This document shows positions 1 to 10,472 of a DNA stretch of 64,000 nt, piece after piece. Below the pieces are notes generated by a model. That model had not been told where the DNA came from. It saw nothing but the letters and a program-made list of their open reading frames with translations, and did no database searches. Positions within the stretch are counted from its first letter, which is position 1. Every line of letters starts with the position of its first letter. Origin of the DNA: Diploptera punctata (Eukaryota; Arthropoda; Insecta; Blattodea; Blaberidae); the NCBI GenBank assembly GCA_030220185.1, contig JASPKZ010007249.1:1860001-1924000 (forward strand), written 5' to 3'. Both the position numbers and the translations under genes were made by a program.

Positions 1-92
1 ATAGAAGTGTTGGATGCCCATTTACTAGATGGGAAGATTCATTAAATCCCACATGATGTGGAAACAGTTCAAAAGGCCTAATTTCATGAAGT

Positions 93-116
93 AGAAGAAG
101 AAGAAGAAGAAGAAGA
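93..116. repeat. (AAG)n microsatellite
   Basis: A run of about eight AAG/GAA triplets. It resembles the AAG-rich tails that end LINE 3' fragments elsewhere in the window (31050, 35000, 35730), so it may be the tail of a decayed LINE. Confidence 0.8.
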
Positions 117-279
117 AAATTATAATTACATAATGTCAATAGATAGAGTACTTTTAATTTTCAATTACTATTAAAAATTTGAAGGATAAAATGAAATTGA
201 ATATTATATATCATTATAAATTATACATGTGTTCATAGGCTCTCTGAAACAAGTAATTAATTTATATATTAAATTTGGG

Positions 280-445
280 AATTTTTAACATTATGAGGTT
301 CAATTAATAATAATTAAATGAATCGTGATTTTTTCTTACCTCATACATCTATAAGATATAGATGTATGAGGTAAGAAAAAATCACGATTCGTTTAATTAT
401 TAAGTAATTAATTACTTATTTTAGGAATTCTCACTATGAGGTATA
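280..445. mobile_element. solo PLE terminal hairpin
   Basis: The sequence around 315-345 (tcgtgattttttcttacctc) recurs in inverted orientation at about 368-395, giving a near-perfect palindrome centred near 355. It is flanked by ACATTATGAGGTT (289-302) and CACTATGAGGTA (431-443), the terminal box found at PLE ends throughout the window. No coding sequence and no ribozyme core remain inside. It is probably the outer end of a sub-family E-like PLE in mirror image. Confidence 0.6.
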
Positions 446-479
446 TTCATTAAGGTAGAATATGTTTATCACTCACCTC

Positions 480-1630
480 ATATTGTTCTTCTCATTTGAT
501 TATAGACTAGTTTCGGAACATAGTTTCTGTTCCATCCTCAGTAACATCACGACCGTTGTTCTGTCGTCTTGAAGAGTTGTCCTTCTCTCCTTCCATTGGC
601 TGACTGAAAAACCTCGAAACCAGGTCATTCTCACCGGGAATTTCAAAGTTCATTAATTTCTTCTTTTCGCTCTTTTGAATGTAGATCTTTTCCCAAACAG
701 TAAGTTCTTTTGGTTTTTCTATTTGTTTTAATAATTTTGCTTCTTTCTCGATAAGATGTTTTTCAGACCATGCATGGGCAGCCACTGCAGATTTTTCTAC
801 TTCCCCTTTCTTGACATTCCTGAGATGTTCTTTAACTCTAGTTTTCAAATTTCTTTTAGTTTTTCCTATGTAGAATTTCTCACATTCTTCACATTTAATT
901 TGATAAATCCCTGATTTGTTTTCTTCTTTAATTTTCTCATTCTTATTAGGTCTAATCAGCCTGCTGATGCTGTAGTCATTTTTGGGTGCTAACCTTATGT
1001 TGAAATCTTTAAAAATTTTTTTTGAAACTTGTGGTGTTTTAATGGATGATATGTGAATTTTCTAAATTTTACATTATCTTCTTTTACTTTTAGAAGAGTG
1101 CTTTGATTAATAAATTTTTGTCTTTTGAACTTGTTTATTTTTTTGAGTATCATTTTTATAGCAAAACCATTTTTCGTGGCTACGTTGATTATGTGTTCTT
1201 TTTCTTTTTCATAATTTTCTTTGTTCATTGGTATGTTCACTAATCTATGTGTCAAACTATTGAAAACTGCTTCTTTGTGAGCTATGTGATTGAAACCTAA
1301 AGCTTTTATGTAGTTATCTATATGTGTCTTTTTTCTGTAAATTCCAAATTCTATCTTATTTTCTTCATTCCCTTTTAAGTTGAGATCTAAAAATGGTATT
1401 TCTCCATTGATTTCCTTTTCCATAGTGAACTTTATAGTTTGACTTTGAATGTTCAATAATTTTAATGCGTCATCTATCTGTTTATGATTAACTATTGCAA
1501 TTATGTCATCCACATATCTGCACCAGAACTTGAAAATTAAACGATGTCCGTTAATTATCTTGTGTTCAAAATTCCCCATGAATAGATTAGCTAAGAATGG
1601 AGATAAAGGGTTTCCCATCGAACTCCCGAA
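480..1630 (-). mobile_element. PLE-A, left (minus) arm of a snap-back: RT end plus GIY-YIG
   Basis: Reading from 1630 down to 507, the frame gives the reverse-transcriptase C-terminal half (SMGNPLSPFLANLF near 1620-1575, then RYVDDIIAI around 1500-1518), a basic linker, the GIY-YIG endonuclease start (GIYQIKCEECEKFYIGKTKR, about 915-850) and a conserved tail (LTVWEKIYIQK, MNFEIP). Small indels near 1015 and at the GIY-YIG start break the frame, so it is not an intact ORF. RT plus C-terminal GIY-YIG is diagnostic of Penelope-like retroelements. The 3' end carries a hammerhead-like core at 505-541. It faces a near-identical plus-strand arm from 1631, so the pair is an inverted dimer. Confidence 0.85.
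498..548 (-). ncRNA. hammerhead-ribozyme candidate (PLE-A)
   Basis: On the minus strand: CTGAGGA (541-535), one unpaired T, stem II GGAACA/TGTTCC, GAAA (514-511), CTA loop, then GTC (507-505) with predicted cleavage before 504. All invariant core positions of the hammerhead consensus (CUGANGA, GAAA, NUH) are present. Stem III is only AC/GT. Stem I pairs UA/UA plus an interrupted GAU/AUC. PLEs of other animals are known to encode hammerheads, which supports the call; activity is not shown. Confidence 0.7.
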
Positions 1631-3165
1631 AGTGCACAAAGAAGGGAAGAAAATGAGGCCGATAATTAACAACATAGGGTCTCCTACATATCATTTATCT
1701 AAATGGTTATGTAAGGAATTTAATAAAATGAATGGATTTGAAAACTCTGCAATAGAAAACTCTTATGAATTGGTAGATAAACTAGAAAACATACAACTAC
1801 AATCTTCAGACAGATTAGTTTCATTTGATGTTGTTTTCTTATTTCCAAGCATTCCAAAAGACCAAACTATGGAAATTTTAGAGATTTGGATGAAAAATAA
1901 TAAAATTGAAAAAGTAAAGATAGTCGAATATAAAACTTTAACTAAATTATGTATCGATAATATGTTTTTCACCTACAATGGAAGATTTTATAAACAAAAT
2001 TCAGGACTTTCGATGGGAAACCCTTTATCTCCATTCTTAGCTAATCTATTCATGGGGAATTTTGAACACAAGATAATTAACGGACATCGTTTAATTTTCA
2101 AGTTCTGGTGCAGATATGTGGATGACATAATTGCAATAGTTAATCATAAACAGATAGATGACGCATTAAAATTATTGAACATTCAAAGTCAAACTATAAA
2201 GTTCACTATGGAAAGGAAATCAATGGAGAAATACCATTTTTAGATCTCAACTTAAAAAGGAATGAAAAATAAGATAGAATTTGGAATTTACAGAAAAAAG
2301 ACACATATAGATAACTACATAAAAGCTTTAGGTTTCAATCACATAGCTCACAAAGAAGCAGTTTTCAATAGTTTGGACACATAGATTAGTGAACATACCA
2401 ATGAACAAAGAAAATTATGAAAAAGAAAAAGAACACATAATCAACGTAGCCACGAAAAATGGTTTTGCTATAAAAATGATACTCAAAAAAATAAACAAGT
2501 TCAAAGACAAAAATTTATTAATCAAAGCACTCTTCTAAAAGTAAAAGAAGATAATGTAAAATTTAGAAAATTCACATATCATCCATTAAAACACCACAAG
2601 TTTCAAAAAATTTTTAAAGATTTCAACATAAGGTTAGCACCCAAAAATGACTACAGCATCAGCAGACTGATTAGACCTAATAAGAATGAGAAAATTAAAG
2701 AAGAAAAACAAATCAGGGATTTATCAAATTAAATGTGAAGAATGTGAGAAATTCTACATAGGAAAAACTAAAAGAAATTTGAAAACTAGAGTTAAAGAAC
2801 ATCTCAGGAATGTCAAGAAAGGGGAAGTAGAAAAATCTGCAGTGGCTGCCCATGCATGGTCTGAAAAACATCTTATCGAGAAAGAAGCAAAATTATTAAA
2901 ACAATAGAGAAAACCAAAGAACTTACTGTTTGGGAAAAGATCTACATTCAAAAGAGCGAAAAGAAGAAATTAATGAACTTTGAATTTCCCGGTGAGAATG
3001 ACCTGGTTTCGAGGTTTTTCAGTCAGCCAATGGAAGGAGGAGAAAAACAACGGCGTCAAGACGACATAACCACGGTCGTGATGGTACTGAGGATGGGACA
3101 GAAACTATGTGTCCGAAACCAGTTCCTCGAAGCAAGAAAGAAGAACAATATGAGGTGAGTGATGA
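1631..3165 (+). mobile_element. PLE-A, right (plus) arm: RT and GIY-YIG, frameshifted
   Basis: The plus frame from about 1630 reads LPKVHKEGKKMRPI (RT finger region), SFDVVFLFPSIP (motif A), GLSMGNPLSPFLANLF (motif B) and RYVDDIIAI (YVDD at 2115-2126). It shifts frame near 2213-2265 and again near 2375 and 2510, then resumes with GIYQIKCEECEKFYIGKTKR near 2715-2775 and the WEKIYIQK / MNFEFPGEN tail to about 3010. It extends further 5' into the RT than the left arm, and downstream of the junction it is almost the same sequence in mirror image. Broken by several small indels, so not functional as it stands. Confidence 0.85.
3080..3126 (+). ncRNA. hammerhead-ribozyme candidate (PLE-A right arm)
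   Basis: CTGAGGA at 3087-3093, stem II GGACA/TGTCC around a purine-rich loop, GAAA at 3115-3118, CCA, then GTT (3122-3124). It is the mirror partner of the 498-548 copy; the triplet has changed from GTC to GTT, which still fits NUH, and stem II keeps its pairing although its bases differ. Confidence 0.6.
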
Positions 3166-3539
3166 AACAGATTCTACCTTAAGTAAGTCAGTTGTTTCAT
3201 ATTCTTGTAAATATATCTTGGCAATTTGCTTATTTTTGCATTATGTATTAGACCTAACTATTTTGTTGGGATTTTTGTAACTCTTTGAGTCAAAGGCATA
3301 TGCTTTAAAAGGTCATTACCAATATAAAATAATTTTGTTGAATGTTTAAACAACATAATGGTAAAAGATCATTAGATCTACCCAGGAAAGATGAAAAATA
3401 GAAAATTATTTTTAAACACTTAAGAGTGGTGGTTTTTAAGGTCCCCTGGGGAGGAAATTTTTTTTTTCATGGAATTTTTGGGGCAATATATAATCTGTGT
3501 GTCCTCCCAACATATTAACCCATTTTGGTTCGTTACAAT

Positions 3540-3720
3540 AATTAGCACCTCCTAGGTTGAGAAAACCAGCTATTATGACTGGAGGACCTAACATACTGAC
3601 CACATATATAATCTATACTTGATGGATTATAGTCCAGTTTAGAACGATTAACACATGTTAAATGTGAGACCCACCGCCAGCTCATAGTTGAAGGGCTTCT
3701 CGGCCAGTTGCACTATGGAA
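3540..3720 (+). repeat. SINE-D-like 3' fragment
   Basis: The phrase GGTTGAGAAAACCAGCTAT followed by a GACC..ACA tract and an ATTAACACATG..AATGTGAG block matches the body of the tRNA-derived SINE at 63395-63737 in the same order. The tRNA head is absent. The surrounding 3190-3830 shows no gene. Confidence 0.55.
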
Positions 3721-3829
3721 GAGTCCTTTTCGGACTGTAAAAATGAAACTGAAATTTTTTAATTAAGGTTGGTAAATTAATTATTATTATTTATTGTTGT
3801 TATTTAACAAGTGGACGCACTAAAAAATG

Positions 3830-4275
3830 ACCCATGGATTCTAATGAAACCGTTATCATTCCTAGCAGTTATACCACCTTTAAACACCACCTTAACTGAG
3901 GTCACAACTCCATAACTGTTCAAGTAATAAAATAACTAATTAAATTACGATTTTAAATTTGGCAAGGCCTGATATCCAGTCTCAGTTGGCAAATATCATA
4001 TGCTGCATTCAGTACCCAAGTCTGCTTTTGTCGTAGAGCAGTCAGTAGCGCTTTTAAAAACTGGGAGAGTGAAGACTTCGGGTTTTGATAACTACTTAAC
4101 TTCCGACTATTTTTTTTAATAATCAATTATTATAATCTTGGTAAATTTTGTGTCCCATGTGAATTAATTGTTAAAAATTGTTATTAATATTATTATATAT
4201 TTTCTTTTTGGGGTGTACGTATATTAATTAAATAATTTTCCAAGGTTTGTGAGCAGAGAAGTAGCATTCACAGTC
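3830..4275 (+). repeat. left arm of a long imperfect inverted repeat
   Basis: Blocks such as TTCTAATGAAAC near 3839, the CCACCTTTAAAC block near 3880 and AATAATTTTCCAAG near 4233 reappear in reverse complement, in reverse order, at 5190-5600. The arm contains a tRNA-like stretch near 4035-4060 (TCGTAGAGCAGTCAGTAGCGC). It is probably one copy of an unnamed element inserted twice in opposite orientation, or one foldback element split by later insertions. Confidence 0.6.
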
Positions 4276-4349
4276 ATGTCCCTTTATCTCTCCTATTAAA
4301 ATGGTGGTTCTCCTGTTAAAGAAGATATCTCTTTTTTTTTCCCCCCCCA

Positions 4350-4715
4350 AATGTCCCAGGTTGCCATTTTGACATTTCTGGTGTTCTCTCCTGGCATGGC
4401 ATATTTGTGACCCACTTCTGAGGTTGGGGCGCCTGGAAGGCGGGGTTTTGCTGCCCCGATGATAAGTGAGTTGATGAGGTGATACTGATGTGCCAGGAGA
4501 GATCTTAAACTAAACTTAAACTAATTAGGTGAATATGATATTGATGATAATGATGGCCAGATAATGTTCGGGGACCGTTTGGACTTTGAAGTTTCCTAAC
4601 ATTTATCTTACATGTGAGGAAAAACCCCCGAAAAAACCTCACCCAGGAAACTTGTCCTGACCTGGGCCCGCTGTGTGACAAGGCAGCATGCTACCTTGAG
4701 ACCACAGTTGTGGAT
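4350..4715 (-). repeat. SINE-E, tRNA-derived (full-length type)
   Basis: Shares order and wording with 46200-46565: a CTGGCATGGCAT block, CTGCCCCGATGAT, a TGATGGCCAGAT block, GGGGACCGTTTGG, and a minus-strand tRNA-like head near 4655-4715. Shorter copies lie at 39300-39515 and 61320-61547. The tRNA-like head in minus orientation gives the direction. Confidence 0.65.
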
Positions 4716-4879
4716 AAGTAGATATCTAGCAATAAGTAAAATTTGAATTGTTTTCATTAACAAACAAAGGCCCTTTCATATGTGCAGTTTTAATTAGTAT
4801 ATATTGTTTGCTAACATCTGGCTATTCACTTGTCAGTTTGTTATATTGATACATTACAGGAGGTGACTATTACGAATTC

Positions 4880-5140
4880 AATGAATGAATGAGTCAATTC
4901 TCATCTTACCTCATATTTCATGTTTTTTTTAAATACGGGAACAGCAGTTTTCAAGAGGTGTCCCTCTCATCCTCAGCAGTTCCCATATTTAAAAAAAAAT
5001 AAATATGAGGTAAGATAAGAATTGACTCATTTATTCAATGAATTAAGAATCTCATAATGTTATTTCCCATATTTAACTATGACTATTACGAAGTATGCAC
5101 TTATTTAACTTTTATAGGAATTAATCACTATGAGGTTTAA
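4880..5140. mobile_element. PLE terminal hairpin with hammerhead core
   Basis: A palindrome of about 130 bp. Arms ATCTTACCTCATATTT and AAATATGAGGTAAGAT close over a loop that holds the ribozyme core described at 4934-4985. It ends with CTCATAATGTTATTTCCC (about 5050-5068), and a second box of the form CACTATGAGGTTTAATTT follows at about 5128. No coding sequence is left. This is the minimal form of the family: a long stem I carrying only the core. Confidence 0.7.
4934..4985 (-). ncRNA. hammerhead-like core in a long hairpin
   Basis: Minus strand: GGGAAC, CTGAGGA (4976-4970), T, stem II GAGAGG/CCTCTT with a GACA loop, GAAA (4952-4949), then a short spacer and GTTCCC pairing with GGGAAC as an extended stem I. 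The spacer allows two registers for stem III, so the cleavage site is uncertain. Confidence 0.5.
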
Positions 5141-5184
5141 TTTATGGTGCATATATACTTCATACACTCAAACATACCCCTAAT

Positions 5185-5600
5185 TGGAGATTGTAATGCT
5201 GCTACTTTTCTGCTCACAACTTGGAAAATTATTTAAATAATATAAATACACAAAAGAAAAATATTAACGCAATTTTACAAATTAATGCATATGACAATGA
5301 TAGACTAGTAAGTGATTATTAAAAAAAAAATTAGTCTGAAGTGGGTATCGAATCCAAGCCTCTGTGTTCCCAGCTAGATGTACTAATGACTGCTCTACAA
5401 AATCAGACAGGGTTGTGAATACAAAATGGTATATGCTAGCCTTAACTGAAACTGCATGTCACGTCTTGTCCAAACCAAATTGTAATTAATTAATTACTCA
5501 AATGTTATGGAGTTGTGGTCCCATGTTTAAAGGTGGAATGACTGTTAGCACTTGTTTTCTTTTGTTTGGTGTCAGTTTCATTAGAATTCATTGTTCATTT
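5185..5600 (-). repeat. right arm of the long inverted repeat
   Basis: Reverse-complement counterpart of 3830-4275; for example GTTTAAAGGTGGAATGA at 5525 mirrors the block near 3880. A tRNA-like minus-strand segment lies near 5360-5410. Divergence between the arms is visible by eye, so the pair is old compared with the near-identical PLE-A arms. Confidence 0.6.
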
Positions 5601-5714
5601 ATGAATGCTTCTCCTTGTAAGTATAAAAAATACTTTCATTGAAATGTGTAATATATTTTGTGTATGTTACTAAATTATTATTAAAGTTATATAACAGTTG
5701 TATGAATTCATGTA

Positions 5715-5935
5715 TTTTATGTCTTTCGGGCTAAATGGCTATGGTCTGGTTTTATTAACAGTCAATGTTTTGTCTACTACTGCGGTACACATCCTCAGGA
5801 GATCCTGTGTGCTCTTGACTTCCTAACTCTTCAAATGTCTACCGCAGTAGTAGACGAAACGTTGAGTGTTAATAAAACCAGACCATGACCATTTAGCCCG
5901 AAAGACATAAAATACATGAATCAAAACACCTGTTG
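5715..5935. mobile_element. PLE-like fold-back (CATTTAGCCCGAAAGACAT family)
   Basis: The two ends are inverted copies: TCTTTCGGGCTAAATGG near 5722 and CCATTTAGCCCGAAAGA near 5890, with the arms containing CTACTACTGCGG / CCGCAGTAGTAG. The left arm has CTGAGGA on the minus strand (5798-5792), but its GAAA reads AAAA. The right arm keeps GACGAAACGTTGAG but has lost CTGANGA. A related copy with a complete core lies at 36430-36660. Confidence 0.6.
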
Positions 5936-5969
5936 TGAAAGTCTACAGTTGTATGAATAATTAATTGAT

Positions 5970-6272
5970 GGGGCACGCCGTAGCGTAGTGGTTAAGGCAC
6001 TGAGCTATAAGCCAGAGAGTCGAGGGTTCAAGTCCCGTTGGGTCAGGATTTTTAAACTGACCCAAACCCTCTGGCGGCACTCTGGCCCTGGGGTCGACTC
6101 AGCCTCTAATGGAAATGAGTACCAGATGCTTGTTCTGGGGGTAAAGGCGGCCGTCACGCAGGGCTGACAACCCGGCTGACATAAAGTGCCGATTGTCTAG
6201 AAAAAGTGGGAGCCTTAACCTCCTACTACCCCAAGGGCCTCCGGGCCTGTTGTGGAATCACTTTACTTTACT
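5970..6272 (+). repeat. SINE-C, tRNA-derived, complete
   Basis: Starts with a tRNA-like head (GCCGTAGCGTAGTGGTTAAG as box A, GGGTTCAAGTCCC as box B), then a tRNA-unrelated body (GGGTCGACTCAGCCTC, AAAGGCGGCCGTCACGCAG) and ends near GTGGAATCACTTTACTT. Copies in opposite orientation lie at 20661-20973, 36071-36377 and 60427-60728. RNA polymerase III transcription from the head is known for such families. Confidence 0.85.
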
Positions 6273-6404
6273 GATATTAAAACAATATAGTTGGCAATAA
6301 ATACTCCACTATATTTTAAAATCCAGGAACTGAGAGGACTCTAAGGATTTATATTAAAATAATAGATTTACACATTTTATAGTATTTTTAATTTAATTTA
6401 TTAG

Positions 6405-6692
6405 GTTAATTTATCAGAGACTGATGATACTACAAAAGGAAATCCTTCAACAGACCAAATAAATACACTTGTCGAGATTGAAATGACACCTCCTGAAATT
6501 ACGGAAAGTGATGAAGAGGAGGAGCTACGTCGCTATGGGTATTGGAGTCCTGAAGCACAGTCTCTGGGGCTTCCATCATATCGATCAGCATTTTTGTTCT
6601 TGTCACGTATTCCACTTGAAATGTTTCATGAGTTTCTTCGATTGCGTCTTGAACAGAAACCAGTCCAGCCATCAGTATTAAGTATACGACAG
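6405..6692 (+). CDS. Map3k4: MAP3K4-type kinase, exon 1 of those visible
   Basis: Exon bounded by TTATTAG at its 5' side and CAG|GTATGT at its 3' side; 288 bp, phase 0 at both ends. It encodes an acidic stretch (ESDEEEELRRYGYWSPEA) followed by LGLPSYRSAFLFLSRIPLEM and FLRLRLEQKP. This order matches the N-terminal regulatory part of MAP3K4/MTK1, a MAP kinase kinase kinase of the stress-activated p38/JNK pathways. Real 5' exons and the start codon lie upstream of the window or are unrecognised. The next exon continues in frame after a 5.2-kb intron full of PLE hairpins. Confidence 0.85.
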
Positions 6693-7139
6693 GTATGTAC
6701 ATATATCAATATATATAAGTCTTAAATTTAAAATGTCTTAAAGATTTTGTTGCAATTGTATGGTTTTCTTAGACAATTTTTTTACAAAAAAGTATTGCTC
6801 ATTTCTTTATAATATTAGAGGATTTTGGCCTAATTTTCACAACAGTGCATATGGAACATGAATGGATCAGTTTTTCCTTTTGTATTTTTTGAATAACAAT
6901 GTAACACAGCTTCAGTATTATGAAGTTTTCCTTCTATAACGTTAATGACAGATTTTTTCCATTTTGAATCTTTTAATCGTCCTTCCTTCTAATTTGCGCT
7001 AATATCAACCGTGGGATTGAAAGATACTAACTTTGTCGTGTGTGTTAAATTTCCATAATATAAGTTGGCAAGTCATTAAGTTAGCACAAGTTGTTTTGTA
7101 TTTTAAATTAATTTTATTATCATTTTATTTAATTCTCTG

Positions 7140-7221
7140 TTGATAATTGGTAAATACGCTGAATTTTAGTCAGTACTCTGTTGATAATTGGTAAATACGC
7201 TGAATTTTAGTCAGTACTCTG
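7140..7221. repeat. 41-bp tandem duplication
   Basis: The 41-bp unit beginning TTGATAATTGGTAAATACGC is present twice, back to back and apparently identical, within the intron. It is a recent local duplication with no evident function. Confidence 0.85.
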
Positions 7222-7669
7222 TGTGACTGTGAAGAGATGAAAATTATTAAAAGAAATGACTGATTGAAAAAAAAAAGTAAATAGAAAGAAACTGAGTTTA
7301 TAATACCTTCAAAATCAACATGTAAAGACATTAGAATACAATAATGAATCAGAAACATTACACCTCACCTCATAAAATATGATTCTTTCACCTGAACATG
7401 TTTTGCAGACCTTTATCTCAGAAACATGTCCAGGTGAGGGGATCATATTTGATGAGGTTATAGTATATTACGATGCAAGGTTGGGAAGTGGTTTTTACAG
7501 AAGCAAGGTTTTTAATTTCCCAGATTCTGTAAAAAACTTAACAAATGTGTGTTGTACATTATTCTTTGCATGATGGTGTTTTCAAATTAATAAATAATAG
7601 TAAAATAATAACATCTTTGTTGGAAATATTTACATTCATTATAAACAACTGACTAACATTAACAGTGTG

Positions 7670-8310
7670 GGCAATTCGTAAATTAATGAGTCATATTTTT
7701 TACATCTTACCTCATATTTTATGTTTCTTTAAGCACGGGAACTAGTTTTCCAGAGAAGGATCTCTCTCATTTTCAACCGACATTATGACTACCGGATTTT
7801 TGTTGGAATCGGTGGGATCTCCATCAATAATGCTGCCATCTGGTGTTGATTTGATGAACTTTGAGATGAGGTCACATTCATCAGGAATCTCGAAATTCAT
7901 GGATCTAAATTTGTTCTTCTGAATATATTTCTTCTCCCCAAACTGTCAATTCCAAAGGTTTTTCCAAATGTTTCAAAAGTTGGGCCTCTTTTGAAACATT
8001 TGGAAAAACCTTTGGAATTGACAGTTTGGGAGATGATATATATTCAGAAGAACAAATTTAGATCCATGAATTTTGAGATTCCTGATGAATGTGACCTCAT
8101 CTCAAAGTTCATCAAATCAACACCAGATGGCAGCATTATTGATGGAGATTCCAACGAAAATCTGGTAGTCATAATATCGGTTGAAAATGAGAGAGATCCT
8201 TCTCTTGAAAACTAGCTCCCGTATTTAAAGAAACATAAAATATGATGTAAGATGTAAAAAATATGACTCATTAATTTACGAATTAAGAACCTCATAATGT
8301 TATTTCCCAT
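7670..8310. mobile_element. PLE-C snap-back, GIY-YIG tail only
   Basis: Minus arm 7680-7985 and plus arm 7986-8300 are mirror copies meeting near 7985. The plus arm reads LEKPLELTVWEMIYIQKN, then MNFEIPDECDLISKFIKSTP: the conserved tail that follows the GIY-YIG domain in the longer copies. The 3' region has a degraded ribozyme core (TTGAAAA in place of CTGANGA; stem II GAGAGA/TCTCTT; GAAA kept near 8205). The outer end is CCTCATAATGTTATTTCCC at 8289-8309. Confidence 0.75.
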
Positions 8311-8339
8311 AATATTTAATTTTAGGAAGTTATATTTTG

Positions 8340-9445
8340 AGGTTATTTTAATTATATTATTTTTGGTCTGGACATCTTACCTCAATATTAATGTTGATTT
8401 GTTCTTGGACATGTTTCAAAACAATTCTGTTTTATCGTCAACTTTCCCAGACTGGTTTTATTTATGTTGCATTATGTTGCACCACCTGGATGTCGATGTC
8501 AGCTCCATCCTGTGGTTGGCCAAAGAACCTCCAAACAAGGTCATCCTCCATCGGAATATCAAAATTCATAACTCTGTTTCTGTTCTTCTGAATATAAATT
8601 TTTTCCCAAATAGTCAGCTCTTTTGTATTTTCTAACTGTTTTAATAATTTAGTGTCTGAATTTATATTATGTTTTTCAGACCAAACATGAGCAGCAACTG
8701 CAGATTTTTCAATTTCTCCATTTTTAATATTTCTTATGTGTTCTTTGGTTCTAATTTTTAGGTTTCTTTTTGTTTTCCCTATATATATCTTTTCACAACC
8801 CATGCATTCAATTTGATATATTCCTGACTTTTATTTTTATCAGTTTTTTCATTTTGTTTGTTGGTTTTTATTAGTTTATTTAAACTGTAGTTATTTTTTG
8901 GTGCTAATTTAATATTAAACTTCTCAAATATATTTTGAAATTTATTATGTACCCAGGGGTGATATGTGAATTTCTTATATTTTTTCATAGGTGGTTCTTC
9001 TTTTTCAAGATTACTTCTGTTTATCATTTTTTGTTGTTTATACTTTTCTATCCTTTTATGTACCATTTTTTCATCATAAACCATTTTCTGTTGCTACTTT
9101 GAGTACGTGTTTTTTATCATGTTTGAAATCTTCTTCGTTTAAGGGTAAGTTTACCAAGCTATGAGTTAAACTATTAAATGCTGCTAATTTATGTCCAATT
9201 GGATTGAACCCTGTTGATTTTTTATAAAATTTCCGTATGAGTTCTTTTCCTATGAATACTGAATTCCATTTTTCTTTTTTTTCTTCGTTTCTGACCAATT
9301 TAAGATTTCCAAAAAAAGGATTTGTTTATTGTTCTTCTATTTCTTTGGTGAATTTAATGGGTGTGTAATCTGTAAATTTAATAGTTTTCGGGAGTCTTCT
9401 ACATGTTTTTCTTTAACAATACAAATTATATCCTCAACATACTAT
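8340..9445 (-). mobile_element. PLE-B, minus arm: RT C-terminus, linker, GIY-YIG
   Basis: From about 9300 down: a linker with FNPIGHKLAAFNSLTHSLVN, then KFTYHPWVHNKFQNIFEKFN, LAPKNNYSLNKLIK, GIY-YIG (EKIYIGKTKRNLKIRTKEH, AAHVWSEKHNIN) and the tail ELTIWEKIYIQKN / MNFDIP. Indels interrupt the frame near 8830 and 9075. The 3' end holds a core with GAAAC AT GTC but TTGACGA, a C3-to-T change (8447-8408 region). The arm is followed by a truncated inverted copy. Confidence 0.8.
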
Positions 9446-9800
9446 ACTTCAAAATGTAAAAATAATATCAATTCAGACACTACATTATTAAAACAGTTAG
9501 AAAATACCAAAAGAGCCGACCGATTTGGGAAAAGAAAAAAATGTATATTCAGAAGAACAGAACAGAGACGCTATGAATTTTTGATATCTCGATGGAGGGT
9601 GACCTTGTTTGGAGGTTCTTTGGCCAAACACAGGATGGAGCTGACATCGACATCCAGGTGGTGGAACATAATGCAACATAAATAAACAACCAGTCTGGGA
9701 AACGCTGACGATTAAAACAATTGTTTTGAAAACCGTCCAAGAACAAAATCAACATTAATCTTGACGGTAAGATGGTCCCAGACCAAAAATAATATAATAT
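9446..9800 (+). mobile_element. PLE-B, short plus arm with ribozyme core
   Basis: Mirror partner of the preceding copy, beginning at NINSDTTLLKQLENTK (about 9465) and running through the tail region to the 3' end. The same 3' sequence (AAGAACAAATCAACATTAAT type) recurs at 12520-13060, 14540-14600 and 44845-44870. Confidence 0.75.
9705..9737 (+). ncRNA. hammerhead-ribozyme candidate (PLE-B)
   Basis: CTGACGA (9705-9711), one unpaired base, stem II AAAACA/TGTTTT with a two-base loop, GAAA (9728-9731), then ACCGTC with GTC at 9735-9737. The invariant bases are present; the AT-rich stem II and the two-base loop weaken it. Confidence 0.55.
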
Positions 9801-10199
9801 TTTCCCATATTTAAAGATGAAGTGTGGGCAATGTTTATTCGTTGCGGGACTACAGCAGGCTATGCCACCAATGACGGCTAAAATGGCAGCAAGTAACGTA
9901 TTTATTGTTTTATATTGTTTCAAGTAAAGTTCAGTTCATATAAAAATGCAATGATTTGTTTCGTATAATGTATATTAACACTACCTTGTGGCTATTTTTG
10001 GGGTATATTACATTTGTATATACTATACATACAGGGCACAGAGTGGTTTACTTCCTGCATATGGTTTGTAATATGGAATAGTACCACTATAGTTATTTAG
10101 GTTGGCAACCCTGAAAATGTAGGAAGTTGAACTCTTCAATCATGGTCGCCTTGCTGTAAGACAAAACACACTATCACGCAAGAAAGTATAATGTTTCTG

Positions 10200-10205
10200 T
10201 TTCAT

Positions 10206-10245
<40 letters not shown>

Positions 10246-10330
10246 TATTTATTCTGGCAGAGTTAAGGCCATAAGGCCCTCTCTTCCACTCAACCAGCAC
10301 AAATACAAATAAATATTTGACAAATATAGA
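10200..10330 (-). mobile_element. LINE 3' terminus with (AAT)n tail
   Basis: On the minus strand the text GGCCTTAACTCTGCCAGAA runs into AATAAAGTATT followed by an (ATT)n repeat. The same 3' end lies at 59330-59400, where more of the element remains. The tail at 10209-10243 sets the 3' boundary. Confidence 0.65.
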
Positions 10331-10436
10331 TGTACACTATACTAATTATAAACAGTTAAAGATACAATAAATGTAGCAATGTAAATGTCATGTACAAACA
10401 ACATTTTATAGGGTAATAACAATAATCATACGATAC

Positions 10437-10438
<2 letters not shown>

Positions 10439-10471
<33 letters not shown>
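10439..10471. repeat. (AAT)n microsatellite
   Basis: About ten AAT/ATA triplets in an AT-rich stretch. No unique LINE sequence adjoins it. Confidence 0.8.

Positions 10472-10472
<1 letters not shown>

Noticed and set aside
1503..2243. 246-codon plus-strand ORF as one protein from its first ATG
   Set aside because: The first 40 codons are the antisense of the left arm; the real PLE frame begins only after the junction near 1625.
8297..8635. 112-codon hydrophobic plus-strand ORF as a membrane protein
   Set aside because: It is antisense to the PLE-B GIY-YIG frame; the hydrophobic look comes from reading an AT-rich coding strand backwards.
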